Assembly (NCBI RefSeq): GCF_000949425.1
Contig: NZ_CP010976.1
Location: 806,001-870,000, forward strand
Length of the DNA stretch: 64,000 nt
Direction of reading: 5' to 3'
DNA from: Paenibacillus sp. IHBB 10380
Lineage (GTDB): Bacteria; Bacillota; Bacilli; Paenibacillales; Paenibacillaceae
The position numbers were made by a program, and so were the translations under genes. Shown here in pieces: positions 26,522 through 35,148 of the stretch (its first letter is position 1; every line of letters begins with the position of its first letter). A model generated the notes under the pieces. It saw only the letters and a list, made by a program, of their open reading frames with translations. It did not search any database and was not told the origin of the DNA.

Positions 26522-27019
26522 ATGGATGAGCATAAAAAGGATCGTGAAGTAAAACATGATGAGAGCATACACAATGAGGATATCCTTCATAAAAAAGGGA
26601 AGAACAGAGTAGATTATCCTAGGCTCAATCATAACCATGAAGAGGAATATGCAGCTGAAGTAGCTCCGCTACCTGTCCGTGGACGTGAGTCTCGTGTTGT
26701 AGATGATGCAGTAGATAAAGAGGAATATGCAGCTGAAGTAGCTCCGCTACCTGTTCGTGGACGTGAGTCCCGTTCTGTAGATGATGCAGTAGATGAAGAT
26801 ATAGATGTAGATGGTAAAACAGGCACCATGGCAGGATATATCGGGTTAGCTGTGGGAATTGCCGCATTGTTCATGTGGTCTATAGTTTTGGGTCCTATTG
26901 CAGCTGTGACGGGGTTGTATGCTTATTCCCAAGGAAGTAAAACAACAGGAGCATGGTCGATGGGCTTGGGTATCCTCGCAACGATAAGTTATTTTGTTCT
27001 TATTCCATTTGCAAGATAA
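26522..27019 (+). CDS. Two-TM membrane protein with duplicated 26-residue repeat
   Basis: A 165-residue protein. Residues 1-40 are highly charged. Two tandem 26-residue repeats follow (about 41-66 and 67-92, each beginning EEYAAEVAPLPVRGRESR), then an acidic linker and a C-terminal domain with two membrane segments (about 102-125 and 140-163) that resembles DUF4190-type membrane domains. The repeats are encoded by two 78-bp DNA units. I chose ATG 26522 because gaggggg lies eight bases upstream; an in-frame TTG at 26516 is less likely. The function is unknown; the charged repeat would face the cytoplasm or the wall depending on topology, which I cannot settle. Confidence 0.75.
   Translation: MDEHKKDREVKHDESIHNEDILHKKGKNRVDYPRLNHNHEEEYAAEVAPLPVRGRESRVVDDAVDKEEYAAEVAPLPVRGRESRSVDDAVDEDIDVDGKTGTMAGYIGLAVGIAALFMWSIVLGPIAAVTGLYAYSQGSKTTGAWSMGLGILATISYFVLIPFAR
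26642..26797 (+). repeat. Tandem duplication, two 78-bp units
   Basis: Units 26642-26719 and 26720-26797 differ at only about five bases, keep the reading frame and encode the 26-residue protein repeat. The high identity points to a recent in-frame duplication. Confidence 0.92.
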
Positions 27020-27038
27020 ATCGATAATTTAGTTTTTC

Positions 27039-27082
27039 ATACCCCCTAAATCCTCTTCCATTAGAGGCTGGGGGTATTTTTG
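27039..27082 (+). terminator. Terminator
   Basis: A two-part stem ataccccc/gggggtat enclosing cctct/agagg is followed by five T. Confidence 0.88.
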
Positions 27083-27177
27083 TCATCTTTCAAACTTTAT
27101 TTAGAGAAATGTAGCGTATGATACACTCCCATGATAAAATGAATGAATCAGATTATGATGGAAGTTGGGAGATCAAT

Positions 27178-27906
27178 ATGCAAATCGACCCTGTGTCTAC
27201 AAAGCAATATATAGATCAACAAGAAACAGCTACTATACGTAACAAAGAAGAACTACTACAAGAGCTGATTAACTCAGGTGGAGGTTCTAATTTTGATGGT
27301 CTGTTACAACAGATTATGACTATGGATCAATTAAATGTACAACAGGCCAGCGATACCGTATTAGCGAAACCACCAGGCGTATCTTGGAGTGATGGGCTAT
27401 TATGGCAGCAACTTGGGGATGTGTCGGAGGACAAGCCTTTCGTGCAGGGTGAAGTGGTTGTTGATATTAAACGTTCAACTTCATCGTCACCAACATCGTA
27501 TAATGATTTGATTCAACAGGCTAGTCGTAAATATGGAGTTCCAGAGGATTTGATCAAGGCTGTTATTGATACAGAGTCATCATTCAATCCACAAGTTGTA
27601 TCTTCAGCAGGAGCTAAAGGGCTTATGCAGTTAATGGATGGAACGGCTGAGGGGCTTGGAGTAAGTAATTCATTTGATCCGGCGGAGAATATCGATGCAG
27701 GGACGCGTTACCTTGCTTATCAGTTGAAGCGATTTGATGGACAAGAGAATATGGCGTTAGCTGCTTACAATGCAGGTCCTGGAAGAGTGCAGCGTTTAGG
27801 ATTATCTAATGATGTAGAGCTGATGAACAATCTTAACTTGCTTCCACAAGAGACAAGAAATTATATTTACAAAGTACAGAATGCTCGTTCTAAATACGAA
27901 GTGTAA
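27178..27906 (+). CDS. Lytic transglycosylase (SLT domain)
   Basis: A 242-residue protein whose C-terminal half (about 105-225) is a goose-lysozyme-like SLT domain. The catalytic glutamate is E133 in AVIDTESSFNP, followed by SSAGAKGLMQLM, the GTRYLAYQL segment and ALAAYNAGPGRV, all intact. It would cleave peptidoglycan glycan strands with formation of 1,6-anhydro ends. No signal peptide is visible in the Gln/Thr-rich N-terminal half, so export may be non-classical or the protein may act during sporulation. The ATG at 27178 follows gttgggaga; an upstream in-frame ATG at 27118 lacks such a site. Similar in type to B. subtilis YjbJ. Confidence 0.88.
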   Translation: MQIDPVSTKQYIDQQETATIRNKEELLQELINSGGGSNFDGLLQQIMTMDQLNVQQASDTVLAKPPGVSWSDGLLWQQLGDVSEDKPFVQGEVVVDIKRSTSSSPTSYNDLIQQASRKYGVPEDLIKAVIDTESSFNPQVVSSAGAKGLMQLMDGTAEGLGVSNSFDPAENIDAGTRYLAYQLKRFDGQENMALAAYNAGPGRVQRLGLSNDVELMNNLNLLPQETRNYIYKVQNARSKYEV

Positions 27907-28037
27907 AGCAGACAAATTATATAGCATTAGACAAGGGATCACACTGGGGATGACGCATGGGAATTGCTTAGAGTTTTTGAATCCTCCCCAATGGTTGATC
28001 TTTTTGTGTTGTTCTGAAGGAAAGGGGTGTCATTTAA

Positions 28038-29195
28038 TTGATATACTGGGATCATGCTGCAAGTACGCCACCTTATGAAGATGTTATACGAACCATATCT
28101 GAGGTTATGAAGGAGCATTATGGTAATCCTTCTTCTATGCATACGCTGGGGGAGAATGCCGGAAAGTTGATCAAACGTGCACGTGAAGGTTGTGCAAGCA
28201 CACTCGGGGTTAATCCTATGGAAGTTGTGTTCACTTCAGGAGCTACAGAAGGGAACAACATGGCGATTAAGGGAACTGCTCTTCAGCACATGAAGCGTGG
28301 TAAGCATATCATCACTACAGAAATTGAACATGCATCCGTATATGAAAGCTTTCTTCAATTACAACAATGGGGATTTGATGTTACTTTTCTTCCTGTTAAT
28401 TCAAGCGGGCAAGTGGACCCCATGAAACTTGCATCTGAGATCAGAAAAGATACAACACTTGTCAGCATTATGCATGTCAATAACGAAGTCGGAGCGATTC
28501 AACCCATTGAGGCGATTGGCAAGCTAATTAAGCAAAAAAATCGACGTACACTATTTCATGTGGATGGTGTACAGGGTTTTGGTAAATTATCGGTGGATCT
28601 TCGCAAATGGGACGTTGATCTATATACGCTTTCCTCTCATAAATTTCGTGGTCCGAAGGGGACAGGGCTATTATATGTTCGAGAAGGAGTTGCATTAACG
28701 CCACTTCTAACCGGAGGTTCTCAAGAGTTGGGGATGCGCGCCGGCACGGAGAACATTCCACACATTGTTGCGATGGCTAAAGCGATGAGGATCGCTGGTG
28801 AACGGCAGGAGACTTTCACTGTAGGCATCTCTTTATTGCGTAATAGGCTATTACATACGCTTCGGGAGATACCGGGGATCGTACTGAATAGTGACGAGGC
28901 TTGCGCACCCCATATTGTGAACTTCTCTTACCCAGGTATGAAGTCGGAAGTGTTCCTGCACGCGCTGGATGAGCTTGATATGCTGGTTTCTACGAAATCG
29001 GCATGTTCTTCCAAGCTTACAGAACCCAGTCAAGTGTTACTTTCCATGGGGCGAACTTCCGAAGAGGCTTCAAGTGGAATTCGGATCAGCTTGGGGGATT
29101 GTCACACAGAGAATGATGTAGAACAGCTAGAATATGCAATTCGTAGTGTAGTGGAACGGTTACAACCGTTCTTGCAGAGAGGGATGAAGAGATGA
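28038..29195 (+). CDS. Cysteine desulfurase (NifS/IscS-like, tRNA thiolation partner of ThiI)
   Basis: A 385-residue PLP-dependent cysteine desulfurase. The PLP lysine is K202 in the SSHKF motif and the persulfide cysteine is C323 in a short TKSACSS loop; HVDGVQG and GTENIPHIV are also conserved. The start is TTG at 28038, with aaaggggtg about ten bases upstream, giving the usual IYWDHAAST N-terminus. The gene overlaps thiI by four bases. This pairing matches the B. subtilis nifZ-thiI pair, in which the desulfurase hands sulfur to ThiI for 4-thiouridine in tRNA, so that role is inferred here. Confidence 0.93.
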   Translation: MIYWDHAASTPPYEDVIRTISEVMKEHYGNPSSMHTLGENAGKLIKRAREGCASTLGVNPMEVVFTSGATEGNNMAIKGTALQHMKRGKHIITTEIEHASVYESFLQLQQWGFDVTFLPVNSSGQVDPMKLASEIRKDTTLVSIMHVNNEVGAIQPIEAIGKLIKQKNRRTLFHVDGVQGFGKLSVDLRKWDVDLYTLSSHKFRGPKGTGLLYVREGVALTPLLTGGSQELGMRAGTENIPHIVAMAKAMRIAGERQETFTVGISLLRNRLLHTLREIPGIVLNSDEACAPHIVNFSYPGMKSEVFLHALDELDMLVSTKSACSSKLTEPSQVLLSMGRTSEEASSGIRISLGDCHTENDVEQLEYAIRSVVERLQPFLQRGMKR

Positions 29196-30421
29196 TGAAC
29201 TATGACGTGCTATTGCTACGTTTTGGCGAATTTATATTAAAAGGTAAAAATCGTAGAAGATTTGAGAAATCTGTACTTTGCCATGTGGAATCCGTATTAA
29301 CCCCGTTTCCAAAGGCGAAGCTAAGGAGCGAATTTGGGAGAATCTATGTTCATTTAAACGGAGAGATTGCATCCGAACTCATACCTGTTCTGAGAAAAGT
29401 ATTCGGGATCGCATCCATTAGTCCAGTTATTGCTTGTGCGTCAAATTTAGAAGAAATATTAACAACATGTCAGGATTTTTTAGAACAGTTGAATATTCAA
29501 GAAGATACAACGTTTAAAGTGAATGCTAGAAGAGTCTGGAAAGGGTTTGCACATTCCTCACATGAAATGAATCATCTGGTGGGGTCGTTGCTATTAACAA
29601 ATTTTCAGAAGCTAAACGTGAGCATGATCAAGCCGACGCTTGAGCTACGTGTAGAAATTAGAGAGAAAGATACGTACATTTTCTGTGAAGTCATATCTGC
29701 TGTTGGGGGGTTCCCGCGGGGAAGTAATGGGAAGGCTGTACTATTGCTCTCTGGAGGGATCGACAGTCCAGTAGCTGCATGGTCTTCTATGCGAAGAGGC
29801 TTACAAGTAGAATGTGTACATTTCTATAGTTATCCCTTTACAAGCCAGTTGGCCAAAGAAAAGGTTATTGATCTTGCGAGAGTATTATCAGGATATTCAG
29901 GTGAAGTTAAGCTTCACTTGGTCCCTTTTACAGATGTGCAAACTTCGTTTACAGGAATAGGTCAGGACAGTCTTATTATTACGCTGATGCGACGTTCGAT
30001 GTTAAGAATTGCTACAATGATTGCTGAAAGGGAAGGGGCACTTGCGCTATTGACAGGAGAAAGTCTTGGTCAAGTTGCAAGTCAGACACTGTCCAGTATG
30101 AATGCAATTGGTAGAGCAACAGATTTACCGCTACTAAGACCACTCGTGATGATGGATAAAAATGAGATCATTGAAATAGCTAAAAATATTGGGACGTATG
30201 ACCTTTCCATCCAGCCATATGAGGATTGTTGCACGTTATTTGTGCCGGAGTTCCCGAGCACCAACCCGAGTTTACGGATTGTGGAGAGAATTGAAGCTTC
30301 ACTAACTTCTTTACCTCAATTGCAACAAGAAGCTTTTTCTCGGACGGAGACGATTATCTTATCTCCGAGTAGAGAGGCTAGAACTAAGGAGCAGGCTAAC
30401 ATACAAGAGGATTGGTTTTAA
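29192..30421 (+). CDS. thiI: tRNA 4-thiouridine synthase ThiI
   Basis: A 409-residue ThiI without the C-terminal rhodanese domain, as in Bacillota. It has an N-terminal ferredoxin-like and THUMP region (LLRFGEFILKGKNRRRFE, about 1-165) and an adenylating PP-loop domain with SGGIDSPVAAW at 187-197. It activates U8 of tRNA by adenylation and uses the persulfide from the upstream desulfurase. Two adjacent ATGs (29192, 29195) are possible; the first overlaps the desulfurase stop. A bidirectional terminator follows. Confidence 0.95.
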   Translation: MMNYDVLLLRFGEFILKGKNRRRFEKSVLCHVESVLTPFPKAKLRSEFGRIYVHLNGEIASELIPVLRKVFGIASISPVIACASNLEEILTTCQDFLEQLNIQEDTTFKVNARRVWKGFAHSSHEMNHLVGSLLLTNFQKLNVSMIKPTLELRVEIREKDTYIFCEVISAVGGFPRGSNGKAVLLLSGGIDSPVAAWSSMRRGLQVECVHFYSYPFTSQLAKEKVIDLARVLSGYSGEVKLHLVPFTDVQTSFTGIGQDSLIITLMRRSMLRIATMIAEREGALALLTGESLGQVASQTLSSMNAIGRATDLPLLRPLVMMDKNEIIEIAKNIGTYDLSIQPYEDCCTLFVPEFPSTNPSLRIVERIEASLTSLPQLQQEAFSRTETIILSPSREARTKEQANIQEDWF

Positions 30422-30447
30422 ATATGTAACAAGGGTTTTTAAATATA

Positions 30448-30481
30448 CAAAGGGGCTTCTCGTTAGCGAGAAGCCCCTTTG
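30448..30481. terminator. Bidirectional terminator between thiI and the terC-like gene
   Basis: A perfect 15-base-pair stem (30448-30462 with 30467-30481) and a four-base loop; T or A tracts on both sides suit termination of both convergent genes. Confidence 0.9.
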
Positions 30482-30488
30482 TATTCTA

Positions 30489-31175
30489 TTATGATGCTGT
30501 AGATTTTTTTCCTTGATTTGAACGAATTTTCATGAATCCTGCTAGAAGTACCCCTCCGGTAACCAATACAATAAAGAGGATTCGAAGAGCGGTATGATGT
30601 TCAAAAAAAGTAGCTAACATCTTTTCCTCTGTCATCATATTTGAGGCAGTATAACCAAGTACGGCTGATCCTAAATAAATAATCCAGGGAAAACGATTGA
30701 TTAATTTAATAAACAAGGTACTACCCCACACAACAATTGGTACACTAATAAGTAGACCAATAATGACCAATAGGATATTGTGATTCGCTGCTCCAGCAAC
30801 GGCAATGACGTTATCAAGACCCATAGCTGCATCGGCAATAATAATGGTGCGAACAGCAGTCCATAAAGTCTGACCTGCTTTGACATCTGTGTGGTCGTTG
30901 TCATCGGTCATAAGTTTGTAAGCAATCCAGACGAGTAGAATTCCACCTATGAGAAGTAGCCAAGGGATATCTAATAACCAGACTACAATAATCGTTGCGA
31001 CAATTCTAAGTAGAATGGCTCCAGCTGTGCCATAAAAGATAGCCTTTTTCTGTGTAGATGTTGGAAGATTTCTTGCTGCAAGACCAATGACAATGGCATT
31101 GTCTCCAGCTAGAACAAGATCTAGAAATACAATATTAAGTAATGCAGCAAGAAAAGCAAGTACTGATGTCTCCAT
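30489..31175 (-). CDS. TerC family membrane protein
   Basis: A 228-residue TerC/YjbE-type integral membrane protein with seven or so membrane segments. The acidic membrane motifs DLVLAGDNAIVIGLAA and DAAMGLDNVIAVAGAA, which carry the presumed metal-binding aspartates, are intact. Bacillota members of this family have been linked to manganese export and metal loading of exoenzymes. The start is set by gaggagtg ten bases ahead; an upstream in-frame ATG at 31193 overlaps that site. It is divergent from a second TerC family gene at 31313 and has a good promoter of its own. Confidence 0.9.
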   Translation of the reverse strand: METSVLAFLAALLNIVFLDLVLAGDNAIVIGLAARNLPTSTQKKAIFYGTAGAILLRIVATIIVVWLLDIPWLLLIGGILLVWIAYKLMTDDNDHTDVKAGQTLWTAVRTIIIADAAMGLDNVIAVAGAANHNILLVIIGLLISVPIVVWGSTLFIKLINRFPWIIYLGSAVLGYTASNMMTEEKMLATFFEHHTALRILFIVLVTGGVLLAGFMKIRSNQGKKSTAS

Positions 31176-31232
31176 GATTATGTCACTCCTCAATCTTTGT
31201 ATACGTTACGTAAGTGTAAACAAAGTGGATTC

Positions 31233-31262
31233 ATTATAGGGTAATTTTTTATTGAACGTCAA
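31233..31262 (-). promoter_or_regulatory. Promoter of the minus-strand terC-like gene
   Basis: On the minus strand, TTGACG (31257-31262) and TATAAT (31233-31238) are separated by 18 bp. The leader to the start codon is only about 50 nt, too short for the yybP-ykoY manganese riboswitch often found before this family. Confidence 0.65.
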
Positions 31263-31312
31263 GCATAGATCTCCCATTTTCTTCATAGATGTAAAAGGGA
31301 GGGGGTTGTACC

Positions 31313-31972
31313 GTGGAACAAATAGGTGTGCTCTTGGAAATCTTAATGATTAATCTAGTGTTGAGCGGAGATAACGCAGTTGTGATTGCAATGGCAAGTA
31401 AAGACTTACCTCCAAAGCAGCGGAGATTAGCTGTATGGTGGGGGTCTATGGGTGCCGTTATCTTGAGATGTGGATTGACTTTTGCGGCTGTGATCATGCT
31501 TAAAATTCCCTACGTTCAGGCTCTAGGGGGTATGTTGTTACTCTGGATTGCATTTCAACTTATATTTGAGAATAAGAAAGACGTCAAGTTAGATGGGAAC
31601 GTATCCTTATGGAAAGCTATTCGTACCATATTAGTTGCAGATTTGGTCATGAGCTTAGATAACGTGCTGGCTATCGCAGGCGTGGCTAACGGTGACTTGT
31701 CCTTAATTGTGATTGGAATAGCATTTAGTATTCCGATTGTCGTGTTTGGTAGTAGTATCATTGTGAATTGGTTGCATCGTTATCCTGTCCTAATTTATAT
31801 CGGAGCCGGAATATTGGCCTATACCGCTGGCGATATGATGTTTCAGGATGTAAGTTTTGGTCACTTTCTTACGTCGATATGGTCTGAACTGCACTTGCTA
31901 TTACCTATATCTTTAGCGATGATCGTTATGGGAGCTGGAACGTTCAAGAGAATGAAGTCTCTTAAAGTATAG
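31313..31972 (+). CDS. TerC family membrane protein, second paralogue
   Basis: A 219-residue TerC/YjbE-type membrane protein with the paired acidic motifs NLVLSGDNAVVIAMA and DLVMSLDNVLAIAGVA, and a KDLPPKQRRLAVWWGS loop. The start is GTG preceded by gggagggggttg. It is clearly paralogous to the divergently oriented gene at 30489-31175 but not a recent copy, since the two share mainly the motif regions. A role in metal ion export is inferred from the family. Confidence 0.9.
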   Translation: MEQIGVLLEILMINLVLSGDNAVVIAMASKDLPPKQRRLAVWWGSMGAVILRCGLTFAAVIMLKIPYVQALGGMLLLWIAFQLIFENKKDVKLDGNVSLWKAIRTILVADLVMSLDNVLAIAGVANGDLSLIVIGIAFSIPIVVFGSSIIVNWLHRYPVLIYIGAGILAYTAGDMMFQDVSFGHFLTSIWSELHLLLPISLAMIVMGAGTFKRMKSLKV

Positions 31973-32198
31973 TAGCCATCACTTTCATTTCAGAAACAAC
32001 AACCATAGTTTTCTCGTTTATTTCATAAATGGATAATACTGACTCCCTATCCGGGAATGTCGTACTTTTTCTGTTTTATTAAAATAAATGATGGAAATAT
32101 GGTTTTTTTTGCGCTATTCAGATAAACTAAAGAGAGAAAGTTGTCAAAATTTATTTTCGTGATGTGGATAATATCATGAGAAAGAGGGTGTGGTGGAG

Positions 32199-32708
32199 AT
32201 GACCTCCAAAAATGATGTGAAGCTTGGATTGTTTATCGTAATTGCAGGATTAGTAATTCTATTGGGTAAGCTTGGCGTGTTCGGATTTCTTGGCCGCACC
32301 CTATGGCCGGTTGTCATATTAGTGCTTGGATTGTTACTCCATGCTCTATTCTATGGACGTAGTCTCCAACCGATTCTTCTTATTCCAGCAGGAATCTTGA
32401 CGGTATGGGGGTTGCTATTCACCATCTGTAACCTATGGGGTTGGCATTTAATGGCGAACTTATGGCCTGCGTTGGTGCTAGGTATTGCGGTAGGATTGTA
32501 CGAGTATTATTTTTATGAATCTCCGAGGGCCACAGGTATCCTGACTGTATCTGTTTTATTGGGTATACTAACGCTTATCTTGTTCTTCTTTAGTTTATTA
32601 CATACAGGTGTAATCTATATACTGGCCGTAGCACTTATTGCCTGTGGAGCTTGGCTAATATGGGGGCGTGAGAGAAAAAGTAAGAGTAAATGGAATCGGA
32701 GTTGGTAA
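32199..32708 (+). CDS. Membrane protein with LiaI/DUF5668-like segments
   Basis: A 169-residue protein made almost entirely of membrane segments (about five), beginning with KLGLFIVIAGLVILLGKLG and FLGRTLWPVVILVLGLLL. That glycine and tryptophan pattern is typical of LiaI-LiaF/DUF5668 type transmembrane regions of cell-envelope stress proteins. No soluble domain is present apart from a basic C-terminal tail. I take ATG 32199, nine bases after agagggt. The role in envelope stress is a guess from the family only. It is a single-gene unit before typA. Confidence 0.7.
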   Translation: MTSKNDVKLGLFIVIAGLVILLGKLGVFGFLGRTLWPVVILVLGLLLHALFYGRSLQPILLIPAGILTVWGLLFTICNLWGWHLMANLWPALVLGIAVGLYEYYFYESPRATGILTVSVLLGILTLILFFFSLLHTGVIYILAVALIACGAWLIWGRERKSKSKWNRSW

Positions 32709-32747
32709 TTATCCATTGATTTACCATGTTTTATTTCAAGAAAAAAC

Positions 32748-32775
32748 TTGATTATTTCATATAAATAATTATAAT
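32748..32775 (+). promoter_or_regulatory. Candidate promoter of typA
   Basis: TTGATT at 32748-32753 and TATAAT at 32770-32775 have a 16-bp spacer. Initiation near 32782 would place the hairpin at 32790-32824 at the very 5' end of the transcript. Confidence 0.5.
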
Positions 32776-32789
32776 ATAAAGGATATGTT

Positions 32790-32824
32790 GAAGCGTCGGC
32801 ATGAACGCCCGGCGCTTCTTTTGT
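32790..32824 (+). terminator. GC-rich hairpin before typA (terminator or leader structure)
   Basis: A strong stem (gaagcgtcggc with gcccggcgcttc, slightly bulged) is followed by ttctttt. It may end the upstream membrane-protein transcript, or act in the typA leader, since a good promoter lies immediately before it. Confidence 0.65.
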
Positions 32825-32870
32825 GAGACAGAATAGATGAGTTGAATATGAAAGGATATGGATATTACCC

Positions 32871-34709
32871 ATGCAATCAAGAGACCAGATTCGCAATATT
32901 GCGATTATAGCCCACGTTGACCACGGTAAAACGACACTTGTCGATCAACTACTGCAGCAATCGGGGATTTTTCGGGATAACGAAACACTGCAAGAACGCG
33001 CAATGGATTCCAATGACTTGGAACGTGAACGCGGCATTACCATATTGGCTAAGAACACAGCTATAACGTATAAAGAATTCACAATCAACATTATGGACAC
33101 GCCAGGTCACGCTGACTTCGGTGGAGAAGTAGAACGTATCATGAAGATGGTTGACGGTGTATTGCTAGTCGTTGACGCTTATGAAGGTTGTATGCCGCAG
33201 ACTAAGTTTGTACTGCGTAAAGCTTTGGAATCAAACTTAACACCGATCGTAGTCGTGAACAAAATCGACCGCCCGGCAGCACGCCCATCCGAAGTTATTG
33301 ATGAAGTGCTTGATTTGTTCATCGAACTTGAAGCGACAGATGAGCAATTGAATTTCCCAGTTGTCTATGCTTCTGCATTGAACGGAACTTCAAGTTTAGA
33401 TGCTGAGAAACAGGACGAAACGATGCTTGCATTGTATGAGACCATTATTGAAAAAATTCCAGCACCAACCGAGAAAATGGACGAACCTCTTCAATTTCTT
33501 GTAACGTTGATGGATTATAACGAATATATGGGCCGGATCGCTATTGGACGTATTAACCGTGGTATTATTCGCCAAGGTCAACCCGTAACAGTTATCATGC
33601 GTGATGGCAAAAGTAAAACAGCACGTATTGAGAAGCTTTTCGGCTTCCAAGGTTTGAAACGTATTGAAGTCGAAGAAGCCGGCGCTGGAGATATCGTAGC
33701 CATTGCGGGTATTAAAGATATCAACATCGGTGAAACTATTGCAGATCCGAATAATCCAGAAGCATTGCCTGTACTGAAAATTGATGAGCCTACACTACAG
33801 ATGACTTTTGTTGTAAACAATAGTCCTTTTGCTGGTCGTGAAGGTAAATGGGTTACTTCCCGTAAATTACGTGAACGTCTTTATAAAGAATTAGAAACAG
33901 ATGTTAGTTTAAGAGTAGATGATACTGAAACACCGGAAGCATTCATCGTTTCAGGTCGCGGTGAACTTCACCTTACGATTCTGATTGAGAACATGCGTCG
34001 TGAAGGATTTGAATTACAGGTTTCCAAACCTTCCGTTATCGTTAGAGAAATTGACGGTGTGAAGAGTGAGCCGATTGAACGTCTAATGATCGATGTTCCT
34101 GAAGAAAGTATGGGAGCAGTTATGGAGAGTCTTGGTCAACGTAAAGCAGAAATGGCTAACATGATCAATAACGGTTCAGGTAACGTGCGTTTGGAATTCC
34201 TTATTCCAGCTCGTGGACTAATCGGTTACCGTACTCAATTCCTTACACTAACTCGTGGATACGGTGTTATGAACCATGCTTTTGATAGCTATGGTCCTGT
34301 CGTATCTGGTCAAGTTGGTGGACGTTCGAAAGGTGTATTGGTTTCTAGTGAGAACGGAAGCTCTACATTATACGCTATGATGGGTATTGAAGATCGTGGT
34401 ACTCTATTCGTAGAACCAGCTACTGAGATTTATGAAGGTATGATTGTTGGTGAGCATACGCGTGATAGTGATATCGTCGTTAACGTATGTAAAGAAAAAG
34501 CTGTAAACAACATTCGTTCTGCTAACAAAGAAGAAACAGTGAAAATGAAAACACCAATAATCTTCTCTATGGAACAAGCTTTGGAATACTTGAATGACGA
34601 TGAATTATGTGAGATTACTCCTAAATCAATTCGTATGCGTAAGAAGATTTTGAATAAGAGTGAACGTGAACGTGCTGAGAAAAACCGCAAAATGGCAAAC
34701 TCTAACTAA
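32871..34709 (+). CDS. typA: GTP-binding ribosome-associated factor TypA/BipA
   Basis: A 612-residue translational GTPase. G1 AHVDHGKT is at 14-21, G2/G3 include RGITI and DTPGHADF, and G4 is NKIDR. EF-G-like domains follow, together with the TypA-specific C-terminal domain ([21 protein letters not shown]). It acts on 50S assembly and growth at low temperature or under stress. The ATG follows aaaggatatgg. As in B. subtilis (ylaG), it is followed by ylaH and then by other yla genes. Confidence 0.96.
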   Translation: MQSRDQIRNIAIIAHVDHGKTTLVDQLLQQSGIFRDNETLQERAMDSNDLERERGITILAKNTAITYKEFTINIMDTPGHADFGGEVERIMKMVDGVLLVVDAYEGCMPQTKFVLRKALESNLTPIVVVNKIDRPAARPSEVIDEVLDLFIELEATDEQLNFPVVYASALNGTSSLDAEKQDETMLALYETIIEKIPAPTEKMDEPLQFLVTLMDYNEYMGRIAIGRINRGIIRQGQPVTVIMRDGKSKTARIEKLFGFQGLKRIEVEEAGAGDIVAIAGIKDINIGETIADPNNPEALPVLKIDEPTLQMTFVVNNSPFAGREGKWVTSRKLRERLYKELETDVSLRVDDTETPEAFIVSGRGELHLTILIENMRREGFELQVSKPSVIVREIDGVKSEPIERLMIDVPEESMGAVMESLGQRKAEMANMINNGSGNVRLEFLIPARGLIGYRTQFLTLTRGYGVMNHAFDSYGPVVSGQVGGRSKGVLVSSENGSSTLYAMMGIEDRGTLFVEPATEIYEGMIVGEHTRDSDIVVNVCKEKAVNNIRSANKEETVKMKTPIIFSMEQALEYLNDDELCEITPKSIRMRKKILNKSERERAEKNRKMANSN

Positions 34710-34757
34710 TATTTATTAGTTAAGATCAGGTCCATTGATGAAAGGAGTGAACCCTAC

Positions 34758-35075
34758 GTGCAAGTATGGTTTGCATCGCATCCGATTATTGCTTATCTTG
34801 TCATCTTTGTATTGATCACCTACGTGTATAACAAAGTATTTCGTGTTCATCAGAAATTACCGTTATTGAAAGAGATCATACTCTATGTATTGATGGCTTT
34901 AGGTTCCGGTATGTTGCTTATCTTTCAACATGATAAGCTACCGATCATTCAATGTCTGTTAGTTGCCGTTGGGCTAATGCTTCTAGTGCGTATTCGCTAC
35001 TTTGTGGAAGGTCGGCAGAAGAAAAAGACAGAAGCCTCCACGAAGGAAAGTTTAGGATCAAGTGAACGATTATAG
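34758..35075 (+). CDS. ylaH: YlaH-like membrane protein
   Basis: A 105-residue protein with three membrane segments and a highly charged C-terminal tail. The PIIAYLVIFVLITYVYNKVFR and LPLLKEIILYVLMALGSGMLLIFQ segments match the YlaH-like family, which always follows typA in Bacillales; the function is unknown. The start is GTG 34758, preceded by aaaggagtg. Its stop is followed within 20 bp by a terminator hairpin. Confidence 0.88.
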   Translation: MQVWFASHPIIAYLVIFVLITYVYNKVFRVHQKLPLLKEIILYVLMALGSGMLLIFQHDKLPIIQCLLVAVGLMLLVRIRYFVEGRQKKKTEASTKESLGSSERL

Positions 35076-35091
35076 TGAGCTTCATAATTGT

Positions 35092-35121
35092 GCGCCCTTG
35101 TATTTAGGGCGCTACTTTTTT
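35092..35121 (+). terminator. Terminator after typA-ylaH
   Basis: A seven-base-pair GC-rich stem (gcgccct with agggcgc) is followed by ta and a T run. Confidence 0.75.
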
Positions 35122-35148
35122 AATTCCAAAAGAAAAAAGGTGTTAAAG

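Noticed and set aside
26625..26874. Two minus-strand ORFs of about 80 codons opposite the duplicated repeat
   Set aside because: They are antisense shadows produced by the codon pattern of the 78-bp repeat; their products are repetitive and no ribosome binding site is seen.
35062..35148. N-terminal extension of the LCP gene by 29 codons
   Set aside because: The extension covers the typA-ylaH terminator, is not hydrophobic or LCP-like, and the ATG at 35149 has the proper ribosome binding site.
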